A stretch of DNA of 64,000 nt from positions 186,001-250,000 of the forward strand of contig NZ_AJVC01000005.1 of NCBI RefSeq assembly GCF_000261365.1. The letters are read 5' to 3'. Below are positions 8,158 through 17,374 of this stretch, one piece after another (positions within the stretch are counted from its first letter, which is position 1; each line of letters starts with the position of its first letter). The stretch is from Herbaspirillum sp. GW103 (GTDB lineage: Bacteria > Pseudomonadota > Gammaproteobacteria > Burkholderiales > Burkholderiaceae_D). The position numbers and the translations under genes were made by a program. The notes beneath the pieces were generated by a model that was given only the letters and a program-made list of their open reading frames with translations, searched no databases and had not been told where the DNA came from.

Positions 8158-10080
8158 ATGGATATCTACAGCAGCTTTGCAAGCCGGTTCGACAAGACCA
8201 GAGAAGAAGAATTATCGCTTGAAGAGTATCTGAATCTTTGCAAGAACGACCCGGCAGTCTACGCATCGGCTGCCGAACGGATGCTGATGGCCATCGGCGA
8301 ACCGGAGAAGGTCGACACCCGGGAAGATCCGCGCCTCTCGCGCATCTTCGCCAACAAGGTCATCAAGGTCTATCCCGCCTTCAAGGAGTTCTATGGCGCG
8401 GAAGAAGTCATCGAGCAGGTTGTTTCGTATTTCCGCCATGCTGCGCAGGGCCTGGAAGAGAAGAAGCAGATCCTTTATCTGCTGGGCCCGGTCGGTGGCG
8501 GCAAGTCCTCCATCGCCGAACGCTTGAAGCAATTGATGGAGCAGGTGCCCTTCTATTCCATCAAGGGTTCGCCGGTCAATGAATCGCCGCTGGGCCTGTT
8601 CGATTACGACGAAGACGGCCCCATCCTCGAAGAGCAGTACGGCATCCCGCGCCGCTATCTCAAACCCATCCTGAGCCCCTGGGCGGTCAAGCGCCTGCAC
8701 GAGTACAACGGCGACATCCGCCAGTTCCGTGTGGTCAAGCGCTATCCGTCCATCCTGCGCCAGATCGGCATTTCCAAGACCGAGCCGGGCGATGAAAACA
8801 ACCAGGACATTTCCACCCTGGTCGGCAAGGTCGACATCCGCAAGCTGGAACAGTATTCGCAGGACGATGCCGACGCCTACAGCTACTCGGGCGGCCTGTG
8901 CCTGTCCAACCAGGGCCTGCTGGAGTTCGTGGAAATGTTCAAGGCCCCCATCAAGGTGCTGCACCCGCTGTTGACGGCCACGCAGGAAGGCAACTTCAAG
9001 GGCACCGAAGGTTTTGGTGCGATCCCCTTCGATGGCGTCATCCTGGCCCACTCCAACGAATCGGAATGGAAGGCCTTCCGCAACAACAAGAACAATGAAG
9101 CGCTGCTGGACCGCATCTTCATCGTCAAGGTGCCTTACTGCCTGCGCGTATCCGAAGAAATCAAGATCTACGAAAAGCTGATCCGCAGCTCTTCGCTGGG
9201 CAAGGCCACGTGCGCACCGGGCACGCTGAAGATGATGGCGCAGTTCTCGGTACTGACGCGCCTGAAGGAGCCGGAGAATTCGAGCCTCTTCTCCAAGATG
9301 CAGGTCTATGACGGCGAGAACCTCAAGGATACCGATCCGAAAGCCAAGTCCTATCAGGAGTACCGCGACTATGCCGGTGTGGATGAGGGCATGAACGGCA
9401 TCTCCACGCGCTTCGCCTTCAAGATCCTTTCGCGCGTGTTCAACTTTGATACCACTGAGGTAGCGGCCAATCCGGTGCACCTGATGTACGTGCTGGAGCA
9501 GCAGATCGAGCGCGAGCAGTTCCCGCAGGAAGTCGAGCAGAAATATCTCTCCTTCGTGAAGGACACGCTGGCCTCGCGCTATGCCGAATTCATCGGCAAG
9601 GAAATCCAGACCGCGTATCTGGAATCGTATTCGGAATATGGCCAGAACGTCTTCGACCGTTACGTGACCTATGCCGACTTCTGGATCCAGGATCAGGAAT
9701 ACCGCGATCACGATACCGGCGAAAGCTTCGACCGCGCGGCCCTGAATGCGGAACTGGAAAAGATCGAGAAGCCGGCCGGCATCAGCAACCCCAAGGACTT
9801 CCGCAACGAGATCGTCAACTTCGTGCTGCGTGCGCGGGTCAACAACGGCGGCAAGAATCCGCTGTGGACCAGCTATGAAAAACTGCGCGTGGTGATCGAG
9901 AAGAAGATGTTCTCCAACACCGAAGACCTCTTGCCGGTGATTTCCTTCAACGCCAAGGGCTCCACCGAAGAAATGCAGAAACACGAAGACTTCGTCAACC
10001 GCATGGTCAGCAAGGGCTACACGCCCAAGCAGGTGCGCCTGCTGTGCGAATGGTACCTGCGCGTGCGCAAGTCCTCGTAA
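8158..10080 (+). CDS. prkA: PrkA family AAA+/serine protein kinase (YeaG-like)
   Basis: A 640-residue cytosolic protein of the PrkA/YeaG family: an AAA+ module with P-loop GPVGGGKS (110-117) followed by the kinase-like C-terminal region. The start is the ATG at 8158, preceded by GGAGGTGG, because MDIYSSFASRFDKTREEE-LSLEEYL matches the family N-terminus; the frame is open a further 44 codons upstream without similarity. It heads a plus-strand operon with yeaH and spoVR genes, a co-conserved trio. In enterobacteria yeaGH is induced by starvation and stationary phase. The biochemical activity (kinase versus ATP-dependent protease) is debated in the literature. Confidence 0.95.
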   Translation: MDIYSSFASRFDKTREEELSLEEYLNLCKNDPAVYASAAERMLMAIGEPEKVDTREDPRLSRIFANKVIKVYPAFKEFYGAEEVIEQVVSYFRHAAQGLEEKKQILYLLGPVGGGKSSIAERLKQLMEQVPFYSIKGSPVNESPLGLFDYDEDGPILEEQYGIPRRYLKPILSPWAVKRLHEYNGDIRQFRVVKRYPSILRQIGISKTEPGDENNQDISTLVGKVDIRKLEQYSQDDADAYSYSGGLCLSNQGLLEFVEMFKAPIKVLHPLLTATQEGNFKGTEGFGAIPFDGVILAHSNESEWKAFRNNKNNEALLDRIFIVKVPYCLRVSEEIKIYEKLIRSSSLGKATCAPGTLKMMAQFSVLTRLKEPENSSLFSKMQVYDGENLKDTDPKAKSYQEYRDYAGVDEGMNGISTRFAFKILSRVFNFDTTEVAANPVHLMYVLEQQIEREQFPQEVEQKYLSFVKDTLASRYAEFIGKEIQTAYLESYSEYGQNVFDRYVTYADFWIQDQEYRDHDTGESFDRAALNAELEKIEKPAGISNPKDFRNEIVNFVLRARVNNGGKNPLWTSYEKLRVVIEKKMFSNTEDLLPVISFNAKGSTEEMQKHEDFVNRMVSKGYTPKQVRLLCEWYLRVRKSS

Positions 10081-10182
10081 GCGCCGCTGTTGCGCATCGC
10101 CCGCAGACCGCGTGGCGATGCGCGCGGCGACCCTTCGGCGCCGTGCGCCTGGCGCACCGCCGACCACTAGCAGGAGAACCGA

Positions 10183-11451
10183 GTGCTGCATCAGATCATC
10201 GACCGCAGGCTGGCTGGCAAGAACAAGAGCATCGCCAACAGGGAGCGCTTCCTGCGGCGCTTCAAGGGGCATATCCAACGTTCGGTGGCGGACGCCGTGC
10301 GCGACCGCAGCATCACCGACCTGGAAAAATCGAAGAGCATCAGCATCCCGCGCAAGGATGTCTCGGAGCCCTTCTTCCATCACGGCAAGGGTGGCAAGCG
10401 CGAAGCCGTGCATCCCGGCAACCAGGATTACCTGCAGGGTGACCGCATCCCGCGCCAGAACGGCGGCAGTGGCGGCGGTGGCGGCAGCAGTGCCAGCAAC
10501 GAGGGGGAAGGACAGGACGATTTCACCTTCGAGCTGACCCGCGAAGAATTCATGCACTACTTCTTCGAGGATCTGGAACTGCCGCGTCTGGTGGAAACCA
10601 ATCTGCTGCAAGTACCCAACTGGAAGAACCAGCGTGCCGGGTATTCGGTCGATGGATCGCCCAACAATATCGACGTGGTGCGTTCGCTGCGCTCTTCGCT
10701 GGGCCGCCGCATCGCCCTGGGCGGGCCGCTGCAGCGCCAGCTCGATGCCGCCGAAGAAGCGCTGGCCGAGATGAAGCGCAAGCCTCAGGAGCACAGCGCC
10801 GACATCCCGCTGCTGGAAGAGGAAGTGAAGCATTTGCGCGCCCGCATCCTGCGCATCCCCTTCATCGACCCTTTCGATCTGCGCTATGTGAACAGGGTGC
10901 GCCAGCCGCAGCCCTCCAGCCGTGCGGTGATGTTCTGCGTGATGGACGTATCGGGCTCGATGGATGAGCAACGCAAGGATTTGTCCAAACGCTTCTTCAT
11001 CCTGCTGTATCTCTTCCTCACGCGCAATTACGAACACATCGAAGTGGTCTTCATCCGCCATCACACCCGCGCCGATGAAGTCGATGAAAACACCTTCTTC
11101 CATTCGCAGGAAAGTGGCGGCACGGTAGTCTCCAGCGCGCTGGAACTGATGCACGACATCATCACCAAACGCTATTCGCCCAGCGAATGGAACATCTACG
11201 GGGCGCAAGCCTCGGATGGCGACAACTGGAACGACGATTCCCCCAAGTGCCGTGAACTGCTGGAGTCCGCCATCCTGCCACTGACGCGCTACTTCGCCTA
11301 CATCCAGGTGGCCGAGCCGGAACAGAACCTGTGGACCGAGTACATGCAGCTGATCGAATCGCATCCGCACTTCGCCATGAAGAAGGTGCAATCGGCCGCC
11401 GAGATCTATCCGGTCTTCCGCGAACTCTTTGAAAAGCAGGTGCACGCATGA
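10183..11451 (+). CDS. yeaH: YeaH/YhbH family protein (DUF444, VWA-like)
   Basis: A 422-residue protein of the DUF444 family, the normal length. A basic N-terminus is followed by a glycine/serine-rich linker (about 94-106) and a von Willebrand A-like domain with MIDAS-type DVSGSM (255-260), which suggests a metal-dependent adhesion or scaffold role. GTG start at 10183 with AGGAGA about 6 bp upstream. It lies 102 bp after prkA and overlaps the spoVR start by an ATGA (11448-11451), so translation is probably coupled. The molecular role is unknown; it is consistently paired with PrkA. Confidence 0.93.
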   Translation: MLHQIIDRRLAGKNKSIANRERFLRRFKGHIQRSVADAVRDRSITDLEKSKSISIPRKDVSEPFFHHGKGGKREAVHPGNQDYLQGDRIPRQNGGSGGGGGSSASNEGEGQDDFTFELTREEFMHYFFEDLELPRLVETNLLQVPNWKNQRAGYSVDGSPNNIDVVRSLRSSLGRRIALGGPLQRQLDAAEEALAEMKRKPQEHSADIPLLEEEVKHLRARILRIPFIDPFDLRYVNRVRQPQPSSRAVMFCVMDVSGSMDEQRKDLSKRFFILLYLFLTRNYEHIEVVFIRHHTRADEVDENTFFHSQESGGTVVSSALELMHDIITKRYSPSEWNIYGAQASDGDNWNDDSPKCRELLESAILPLTRYFAYIQVAEPEQNLWTEYMQLIESHPHFAMKKVQSAAEIYPVFRELFEKQVHA

Positions 11452-12977
11452 ACAGCCGCTTCAAGCATGACCCGCTGCCTTGCCCCTCGGACTGGAGCTT
11501 TGATCTCATCGAGCGCTACAACGAGGAAATCGCACGCGTGGCCAAGGGTTACGAGCTGGACATCTACCCCATCCAGCTGGAGATCATCTCGGCCGAGCAG
11601 ATGATGGATGCCTATGCCTCGCACGGCATGCCGGTCAACTATCGCCACTGGTCCTACGGCAAGCATTTCATGCTGACCGAGCGCGACTACAAGCGCGGGC
11701 AGATGGGCCTGGCCTACGAGATCGTGATCAATTCCGATCCCTGCATCGCCTACCTGATGGAAGAGAACACGATGACCATGCAGGCCCTGGTCATCGCCCA
11801 TGCGGCCTATGGCCACAACTCCTTCTTCAAGGGCAATTACCTGTTCCAGTTGTGGACGGACGCCAGCGCCATCATCGATTATCTGGTGTATGCGCGCAAT
11901 TACATCGCCGAGTGCGAGGAACGGCATGGCTTCGAACGCGTGGAGGAATTGCTGGACTCCTGCCATGCGCTGATGAACTACGGCGTGGACCGCTACAAAC
12001 GTCCGCAACGCCTGTCGCTGGCGCAGGAGAAGGCGCGCCAGCGCGAACGCGAGGCCTATATGCAGTCGCAGGTCAACGAGCTGTGGCGCACCTTGCCGGC
12101 AAAAAAGGAAACGGCGGCCGCCGCCGTGGAAGGCCGCTTCCCTTCCGAACCGCAGGAAAACCTGCTGTATTTCGCCGAGAAGAATGCGCCCCTGCTGGAG
12201 CCCTGGGAACGCGAGGTGATCCGCATCGTGCGCAAGGTCGGCCAGTATTTCTATCCCCAGCGTCAGACCCAGGTGATGAACGAAGGCTGGGCCACCTTCT
12301 GGCATTACACGCTGTTGAATACGCTCTATGACCAGGGCCGCCTGACCGATGGCTTCATGATGGAATTCCTGCACTCGCACAGCAATGTGGTGTTCCAGCC
12401 GCCCATCACCAAACCGTATTACAACGGCATCAATCCGTATGCACTGGGCTTCTCGATGATGAGCGACATCCGCCGCATCTGCGAGAATCCCACCAATGAA
12501 GACCGCGAGTGGTTCCCCGACATCGCCGGGCGCAACTGGCTCGATACCCTGCAATACGTGATGCGCAACTACAAGGACGAGAGCTTCATTGCGCAATATC
12601 TCTCGCCCAAGCTCATGCGCGACATGCGCATGTTCGCCGTGCTCGATGACGAGGCGCGCAGCGAGATCGAGGTCTCGGCCATCCACAACGAGCGCGGTTT
12701 CCAGTACGTGCGCCAGGCCCTGTCCCGGCAGTACGACATCAACCATCGCGAACCCAACATCCAGGTCTGGTCGGTCAACACGCGCGGCAATCGCAGCCTC
12801 ACGCTGCGCCACTTCCGCAGCGATGGCCGCTCGCTGGGCGACAGTACCAACGAGGTGCTGCGCCACATGGCGCGGCTGTGGCAGTTCGACGTCTATCTGG
12901 AGAGCGTGGACGACAACGGCTACATCGTGCAGCGCTATGAATGCGTGGCCGAGAACCGGTATGCTCTGCGTTCGTGA
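11448..12977 (+). CDS. SpoVR family protein (YcgB-like)
   Basis: A 509-residue SpoVR/YcgB-like protein. Family signatures visible are the segment HWSYGKHF near residue 67, the conserved H-A-A-Y-G-H-N-S-F-F-K-N-like block (about residues 124-135), and MNEGWATFWHY (about 278-288), rich in potential metal ligands. SpoVR was first seen in Bacillus spore cortex formation, but homologues in non-sporulating Proteobacteria such as this accompany PrkA and YeaH and are linked to stress physiology. The four-base overlap with yeaH supports one transcript. Exact activity unknown. Confidence 0.95.
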   Translation: MNSRFKHDPLPCPSDWSFDLIERYNEEIARVAKGYELDIYPIQLEIISAEQMMDAYASHGMPVNYRHWSYGKHFMLTERDYKRGQMGLAYEIVINSDPCIAYLMEENTMTMQALVIAHAAYGHNSFFKGNYLFQLWTDASAIIDYLVYARNYIAECEERHGFERVEELLDSCHALMNYGVDRYKRPQRLSLAQEKARQREREAYMQSQVNELWRTLPAKKETAAAAVEGRFPSEPQENLLYFAEKNAPLLEPWEREVIRIVRKVGQYFYPQRQTQVMNEGWATFWHYTLLNTLYDQGRLTDGFMMEFLHSHSNVVFQPPITKPYYNGINPYALGFSMMSDIRRICENPTNEDREWFPDIAGRNWLDTLQYVMRNYKDESFIAQYLSPKLMRDMRMFAVLDDEARSEIEVSAIHNERGFQYVRQALSRQYDINHREPNIQVWSVNTRGNRSLTLRHFRSDGRSLGDSTNEVLRHMARLWQFDVYLESVDDNGYIVQRYECVAENRYALRS

Positions 12978-12999
12978 GTGACCGCCGCCAGGAGTAACC

Positions 13000-13653
13000 A
13001 TGCCCGCCGCCCCCGCTACCCCGCGCCCGCCGATCTCGGCCCAGACCATCCCGCTGTTTCCGCTGGCCAGCACGCTTTTCCCGGAAGGGCGGCTGCCGCT
13101 GCAGATCTTCGAGGTGCGCTACCTGGACATGATAGGCAAGTGCATCGCCGAGGGCAGCAGCTTCGGCGTGGTGGCCCTGACGGAAGGATCAGAAGTACGG
13201 CGCCCCGGCCAGAGCGAACGCTTCGTCGGCGTGGGCACGCTGGCGCGCATCCAGGAATGGAGCACGCCCTCGCCCGGTCTCATGCGCATCGCCTGTCTGG
13301 GTGGCGAACGCTTTCGCATCGTGCAGGCCGAGCAGCAGAAACACGGACTATGGACCGCGCAAGTGGAGATGATGGAAGCGGACCGCGCCGTGACAATCCC
13401 CGAGGAGTTGCGCAATACCGCGCAGGCGCTGGAGAATCTGCTGCAATCGGTGTTGCGCCAGGGCCTGCCGGACAGCGAAGTGCCCATCGCCGCGCCTTAC
13501 CGGCTGGACGATTGCGGCTGGGTGGCCAACCGCTGGGCAGAGATGATGCCCATTTCCGTGAACCTCAAGCAGAGCCTGCTGGCGCTGGACAATCCGCTAT
13601 TGCGGCTGGAGCTGGTGCAGGATGCACTGGATGAGTTGGGCTGGCTGAAATAG
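13000..13653 (+). CDS. LON peptidase substrate-binding-domain protein
   Basis: A 217-residue stand-alone Lon N-terminal-type (LON/PUA-like) domain. The start of the domain is typical: IPLFPLASTLFPEGRLPLQIFEVRYLDM. No ATPase or Ser-Lys protease part is present, so it is not Lon itself. Such proteins are thought to bind substrates or partners. It follows the spoVR gene by only 22 bp and is the likely last gene of the prkA operon, which gives the operon an additional proteostasis flavour (inference). Confidence 0.9.
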   Translation: MPAAPATPRPPISAQTIPLFPLASTLFPEGRLPLQIFEVRYLDMIGKCIAEGSSFGVVALTEGSEVRRPGQSERFVGVGTLARIQEWSTPSPGLMRIACLGGERFRIVQAEQQKHGLWTAQVEMMEADRAVTIPEELRNTAQALENLLQSVLRQGLPDSEVPIAAPYRLDDCGWVANRWAEMMPISVNLKQSLLALDNPLLRLELVQDALDELGWLK

Positions 13654-13682
13654 TTAGTTATTTCCATATTGCAACTAACTAT
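13650..13682. terminator. Hairpin at the end of the prkA operon
   Basis: Perfect 10-bp arms ATAGTTAGTT (13650-13659) and AACTAACTAT (13673-13682) immediately after, and overlapping, the stop codon of the Lon-domain gene. There is no strong T-run, only CCCGTTTCAGATTTTTT downstream. It may terminate or stabilise the operon mRNA. Confidence 0.5.
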
Positions 13683-13717
13683 CCCGTTTCAGATTTTTTG
13701 GCTTTCCCGCATTCCCA

Positions 13718-14407
13718 TCACGGCGCCACGCCACTGATCCCCGCCTCGGCCAGCAGCGCCGACATCCCCGACCAGAAGATCTGGATCCCGATACACAGCA
13801 GGATGAAGGCCGACAGGCGCAACACCACCATGGTGCCCAGGCGCCCCATCAGCAGCACCAGCTTGTGCGCATAGTTGTAGCAAAGGAAGATCACCAGCGC
13901 CGTGAGCGCCGCGCCCAGGGCGGCACTGCCGACCGAGATGACCCAATCCAGCAGGCGGGTCGGCGTATTGGCGCCCAGCGTGATGGAAGCGGCGATGGTG
14001 CCGGGACCGACGGTCAGGGGGAAGCTCATGGGATAGAAGCTGCGCGCCTTGATTTCGTCGTCGGGCAGGTCTTCGTCATAGGACTTGGCCACTTGCGTGG
14101 GGATGGAGCTGTCCTGACTGTTGTCGTTGAGCAGTTTCCAGCCCGAGACCGCCACCAGCAGGCCCCCGCCCACACGCACGATGGGCAGCGAGATGCCGAA
14201 GAAGGTCAGCACGTGCGAACCGATGAAGATAGCCGCCACCAGCATGAACCAGCAATTGATGGCGACCTGGCGCGCGATGCGCTTTTCGGTGCTGCGGCTG
14301 ACGTTGCCCAGCAGGTTGGCGAAGACCGGCGCGATGCCCAGGGGATTAAGGATGGGCAAGAGCGTGATCGGGATCAGGACGACCGCCTTGAGGAAGAGGA
14401 TGAACAT
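13718..14407 (-). CDS. MarC family integral membrane protein
   Basis: About 229 residues with six hydrophobic helices, the MarC/YchE/YhgN (UPF0056) family. The N-terminal MFILFLKAVVLIPITLLPI-LNPLGIAPVF matches the family start, including the NPLG motif. For this reason I chose the ATG at 14407 over the one at 14479, which adds 24 unrelated residues. A loop between TM3 and TM4 holds acidic residues, and the segment MSFPLTVGPGTIA repeats the motif in the second half. Transport substrate is not established for the family; the old antibiotic-resistance link was withdrawn. Confidence 0.9.
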   Translation of the reverse strand: MFILFLKAVVLIPITLLPILNPLGIAPVFANLLGNVSRSTEKRIARQVAINCWFMLVAAIFIGSHVLTFFGISLPIVRVGGGLLVAVSGWKLLNDNSQDSSIPTQVAKSYDEDLPDDEIKARSFYPMSFPLTVGPGTIAASITLGANTPTRLLDWVISVGSAALGAALTALVIFLCYNYAHKLVLLMGRLGTMVVLRLSAFILLCIGIQIFWSGMSALLAEAGISGVAP

Positions 14408-14516
14408 GGCGCGATGAGAAAAAACGGCATTGAAGGTTGACCCGGCAGCGTAGCTGAAAGCCGCTACGCTGCCAACCACGGCGCCATCTGCCGTTGCGCC
14501 GTTGCGCTCTTTTCTC

Positions 14517-15785
14517 TCAGGCGGCGCGCAGCTGCATGCCGCGCACCCTTGTCAACAGCAGTACGGCGATACTCAGGTTCAACAGGTTCCAGGCGATGCC
14601 GTTGGCAAAGGCGGCGTGGTAATTGCCGGTGAGGTCAAAGATCTTGCCCGACATCCATCCGCCCAGGGCCATGCCGAACATGGTGGCCATGATGACCGCG
14701 CCCACGCGCTGACCCGCTTCGGCGGCGGGGAAGTATTCACGCACGATGATGGCATACGAGGGCACGATGCCGCCCTGGAACAGACCGAACAGGGCCGAGA
14801 TGAGATAGAGCGAGGCCAGGCTGTCGAAGGGGATGAACAGCAGCAGCGACAGGCCCTGCAGCGCCGAGCCCAGCAGCAGCGTGCGCAGGCCGCCGATGCG
14901 GTCGCAGATGGCGCCGGAGACCAGACGGCTGACCACGCCGCAGGCCAGCATCAGCGAGAGCATCTGGGCACCGCGCGCCGGGCCGTAGCCGAGGTCGCCG
15001 CAGTAGGCGACGATATGGACCTGGGGCATGGCCATGGCGACGCAGCAGGCGACACCCGCCACGCACAGCAGCAGCTGCGCCGAGCCCGGTGCCAGGCCGA
15101 AGGGGCGCGGGCCGCCGCCGGGGCGGGCGGTGACAGTCGCGCTGTCCTGCACCGGCGGGCGGGCGCGCATGAGCAGGGCCAGGCTGCACATGATGAGGCT
15201 GCAGGCGATGCCCATGCCGATGTAGGTCTGCTGCCAGCCGACGCTATCGACAAAGTGCTGGACGATGGGCGGCCACAGCGCGCCGCCCAGGTAGTTGCCG
15301 CTGGCGCACACCGCCACGGCAATGCCGCGCCGCTTGCGGAACCACAGCGAGGTATCGGCCACCAGCGGCGAGAAGGTACAGGCCGTGCCCAGCAAGCCGA
15401 TCAGCAGGCAATGGGCGGCCATGAAGCACCAGATGTTGGGCGCCAGCGCGGCCGCGATGAAGCCTGCACCCAGGCAGGCCCCGCCTAGCAGCAGCGGGCG
15501 CATGATGCCGTAGCGGTCAGCCATGCGGCCCATGAAGAGGCCGCCGACGCCCACGCCCAGCATGGTGAGGGTATAGGGCATGGAGGCCAGTCCGCGATCT
15601 ACCTGGAAATGCGCCTGCACCGCCGGCAGCACCACGGCCATCACGTACATGCCGCTGGCGCCCACGATCATGAGGACCAGGGTGATGCACAGGCGCAGTA
15701 CGGCATAGGAGGAATCGACCTGGTAACGGTCAGTGGCAGCGGGCTGCGCGGGCGAGGAAGGGGGCATGGGGGTCTCCGGGTTCAT
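14517..15785 (-). CDS. MFS transporter
   Basis: A 422-residue inner-membrane major facilitator with 12 predicted TM helices. The loop 2-3 signature G-R-M-A-D-R-Y-G (about residues 85-92) is clear, and a related G-A-I-C-D-R-I-G occurs in the second half. The architecture resembles small organic anion/oxalate-formate-type carriers, but no substrate can be assigned. A short hydrophilic Pro/Ala-rich N-terminus precedes TM1. It is separated from marC by 109 bp and may be transcribed alone. Confidence 0.88.
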   Translation of the reverse strand: MNPETPMPPSSPAQPAATDRYQVDSSYAVLRLCITLVLMIVGASGMYVMAVVLPAVQAHFQVDRGLASMPYTLTMLGVGVGGLFMGRMADRYGIMRPLLLGGACLGAGFIAAALAPNIWCFMAAHCLLIGLLGTACTFSPLVADTSLWFRKRRGIAVAVCASGNYLGGALWPPIVQHFVDSVGWQQTYIGMGIACSLIMCSLALLMRARPPVQDSATVTARPGGGPRPFGLAPGSAQLLLCVAGVACCVAMAMPQVHIVAYCGDLGYGPARGAQMLSLMLACGVVSRLVSGAICDRIGGLRTLLLGSALQGLSLLLFIPFDSLASLYLISALFGLFQGGIVPSYAIIVREYFPAAEAGQRVGAVIMATMFGMALGGWMSGKIFDLTGNYHAAFANGIAWNLLNLSIAVLLLTRVRGMQLRAA

Positions 15786-15913
15786 TTTTTTATGTGGTCA
15801 ACAGTGTGTGCTTGGGCTCGGAGGCAATTTCCAATTGCGCTGCGAGGAACAATGCACAGATGAACTGCCATTACGGTGTCTCTGGCCGATTGCGAACAAT
15901 GAACTTGATCCGG

Positions 15914-16375
15914 TCAGCCTTGATTCTCATCTTTTTTATAAGGATAGTAATCGATGCAGATTCCCAGGCTTGCTTCGGCCAGGCGTCGCATCAGCGCTGG
16001 TTCCAGCTCAACGACGATATTGAAATCGCTGAAGAGTCCGACAAACAATTCGGCCCTTCCTCCTTCTGCACGAACTTTCCTGAAAAACAAAGCTTGTTGG
16101 GAAAACGCTTCGACTTGCCGCACTATCTCCTCTTCTACCCACATGGTATCGGAGAGCACTGTTTTCTTCGTTAGTCTTTCGGTCCAGTAGGAGAAATCAT
16201 AGGCACCTCCCAAAGGTTTTCCATGAATCGAGAAGCGGGGACTTCCCACAGTCCAACTGCGATTGGGCGTGCGCTCTATCGTTTTTGAAATCTCTTCGTG
16301 AGGCATAGCCGGATGCCAAATCCGAAGCGAAATATCGTACTGATAAGAACAGGGATCGGGTTTTTGCATGTTCAT
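15914..16375 (-). CDS. DUF4279 domain-containing protein
   Basis: About 153 residues from the Met at 16375; the frame is open 13 codons further upstream. The domain is recognised from YDISLRIWHPAMPHEEISKTI near the start, then RFSIHGKPLGGAYDFSYWTERL, a pattern typical of DUF4279. No signal peptide, so cytosolic. Function unknown; similar small solo proteins often occur in clusters of orphan immunity-like genes, which fits this neighbourhood. First gene at the right-hand border of the housekeeping DNA and less GC-rich than marC or the MFS gene. Confidence 0.75.
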   Translation of the reverse strand: MNMQKPDPCSYQYDISLRIWHPAMPHEEISKTIERTPNRSWTVGSPRFSIHGKPLGGAYDFSYWTERLTKKTVLSDTMWVEEEIVRQVEAFSQQALFFRKVRAEGGRAELFVGLFSDFNIVVELEPALMRRLAEASLGICIDYYPYKKDENQG

Positions 16376-16436
16376 GACACCACGTTTTTGTTCAAAGGGT
16401 CGGTATCGGACCAAGCCGCTTCAGTCGAAGGAAGAT

Positions 16437-16698
16437 TCAATCTTGCGCAATAATAGTCGCCTTCTTTCGCCTATTTGTTCCAAGAAATTCAACTTCAAGA
16501 AGTCGTCGCTTCGAAAACCTGATCAGCAATTCCCCGACGTCTCTGCGACCCAAAGGCAGCTGTTTTACCAAGTGCTGGATGTCATGGCCCGTTGACTATT
16601 GCCGCCCCATCTTGCCAGCAAGCCACAGTAGCGGAATCACTGCCATCGAAAACAGGAGCACTGGCTGACTGCGTACCCGTAGTCTTGGTGTTGCTCAC
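16437..16698 (-). pseudogene. Remnant of a small membrane-protein gene (frameshift and stop)
   Basis: Reading the minus strand, a possible GTG start at 16698 gives VSNTKT. After a frame change there is a hydrophobic segment, PVLLFSMAVIPLLWLAGK, then a TAG. Continuing in the same frame, a plausible soluble tail DIQHLVKQLPLGRRDVGELL is followed by a stop at 16437. The fragments look like one decayed gene coding a TM protein of about 85 residues. No family recognised. Confidence 0.35.
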
Positions 16699-16716
16699 AA
16701 TTGGCCTCGAGTGATT

Positions 16717-17298
16717 TCATGGATCATCTTTAAATCTCGGGATGGAGCCAAAATCCGCGAGCAACTTCTCCTTCAATTGATTTGCCTTTTCCATATCCGC
16801 GTCATCCATTTTGCCAGCCAGCCTCTTTAAATTCGATGCGAGGAATTGTTTTAGCTCTGCTTTTTCTTCATGACTTTCCGCGACAGAGAACCAAGCGTAG
16901 GCAAGTGGTAGATTCTTGATCGGAGAGCCTTCGCCATAAGCGAACGCAAGGTCAACTTCAGCTAAACGGAAGCCTTTTTGTGCGGCTTCAAGGAAAAACG
17001 GAACAGCTTCCTGGATACTGCGCTCTTTGCGAAGAATGACACCAAGGATATGAATTGCGGGCGGATATCCACTCTCGGCCGACTTGGTTTCCAGCTTGAC
17101 GCCTTCATCACTATCTTTTCTTCCGCATTGACCCGTCAAAAGCTGAGTGCCCAATAAATATTGGGCCTTGGGATTCCCTTGCTGAACTTCTGCCTCCAGC
17201 AACTTTTGTGAGGCATCGCTGCAATCGCGGGGGAGTTGCGCATGAGCGCAGTTCAACAGAAATAACAGTAGAAAAAAAATTGCCGGGTAAATTTTCAT
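16717..17298 (-). CDS. Secreted Sel1/TPR-like repeat protein
   Basis: 193 residues with an N-terminal signal peptide: MKIYPAIFFLLLFLLNCAHA, cleavage likely after A-H-A at 20. At least two Sel1-like helical repeats follow (around AQYLLGTQLLTGQCGRKDSDEG and AEVDLAFAYGEGSPIKNLPLAYAWF). A lone Cys in the signal is not in a full lipobox context, so a periplasmic soluble protein is more likely than a lipoprotein. Sel1 repeats mediate protein-protein contacts, and such small exported proteins are often accessory or immunity factors (inference). No partner is recognisable nearby. Confidence 0.75.
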   Translation of the reverse strand: MKIYPAIFFLLLFLLNCAHAQLPRDCSDASQKLLEAEVQQGNPKAQYLLGTQLLTGQCGRKDSDEGVKLETKSAESGYPPAIHILGVILRKERSIQEAVPFFLEAAQKGFRLAEVDLAFAYGEGSPIKNLPLAYAWFSVAESHEEKAELKQFLASNLKRLAGKMDDADMEKANQLKEKLLADFGSIPRFKDDP

Positions 17299-17374
17299 TT
17301 TGAATCTCCGTGATTACTTGAATTCTTGGTTCCGGATAAATGGGATGTCTGCTTCTGGCCGATACCAGCCACCT

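Noticed and set aside
8212..11445. Long minus-strand open frame (about 1080 codons) opposite prkA and yeaH
   Set aside because: Shadow of two recognised genes; GC-rich codon usage keeps the complement open.
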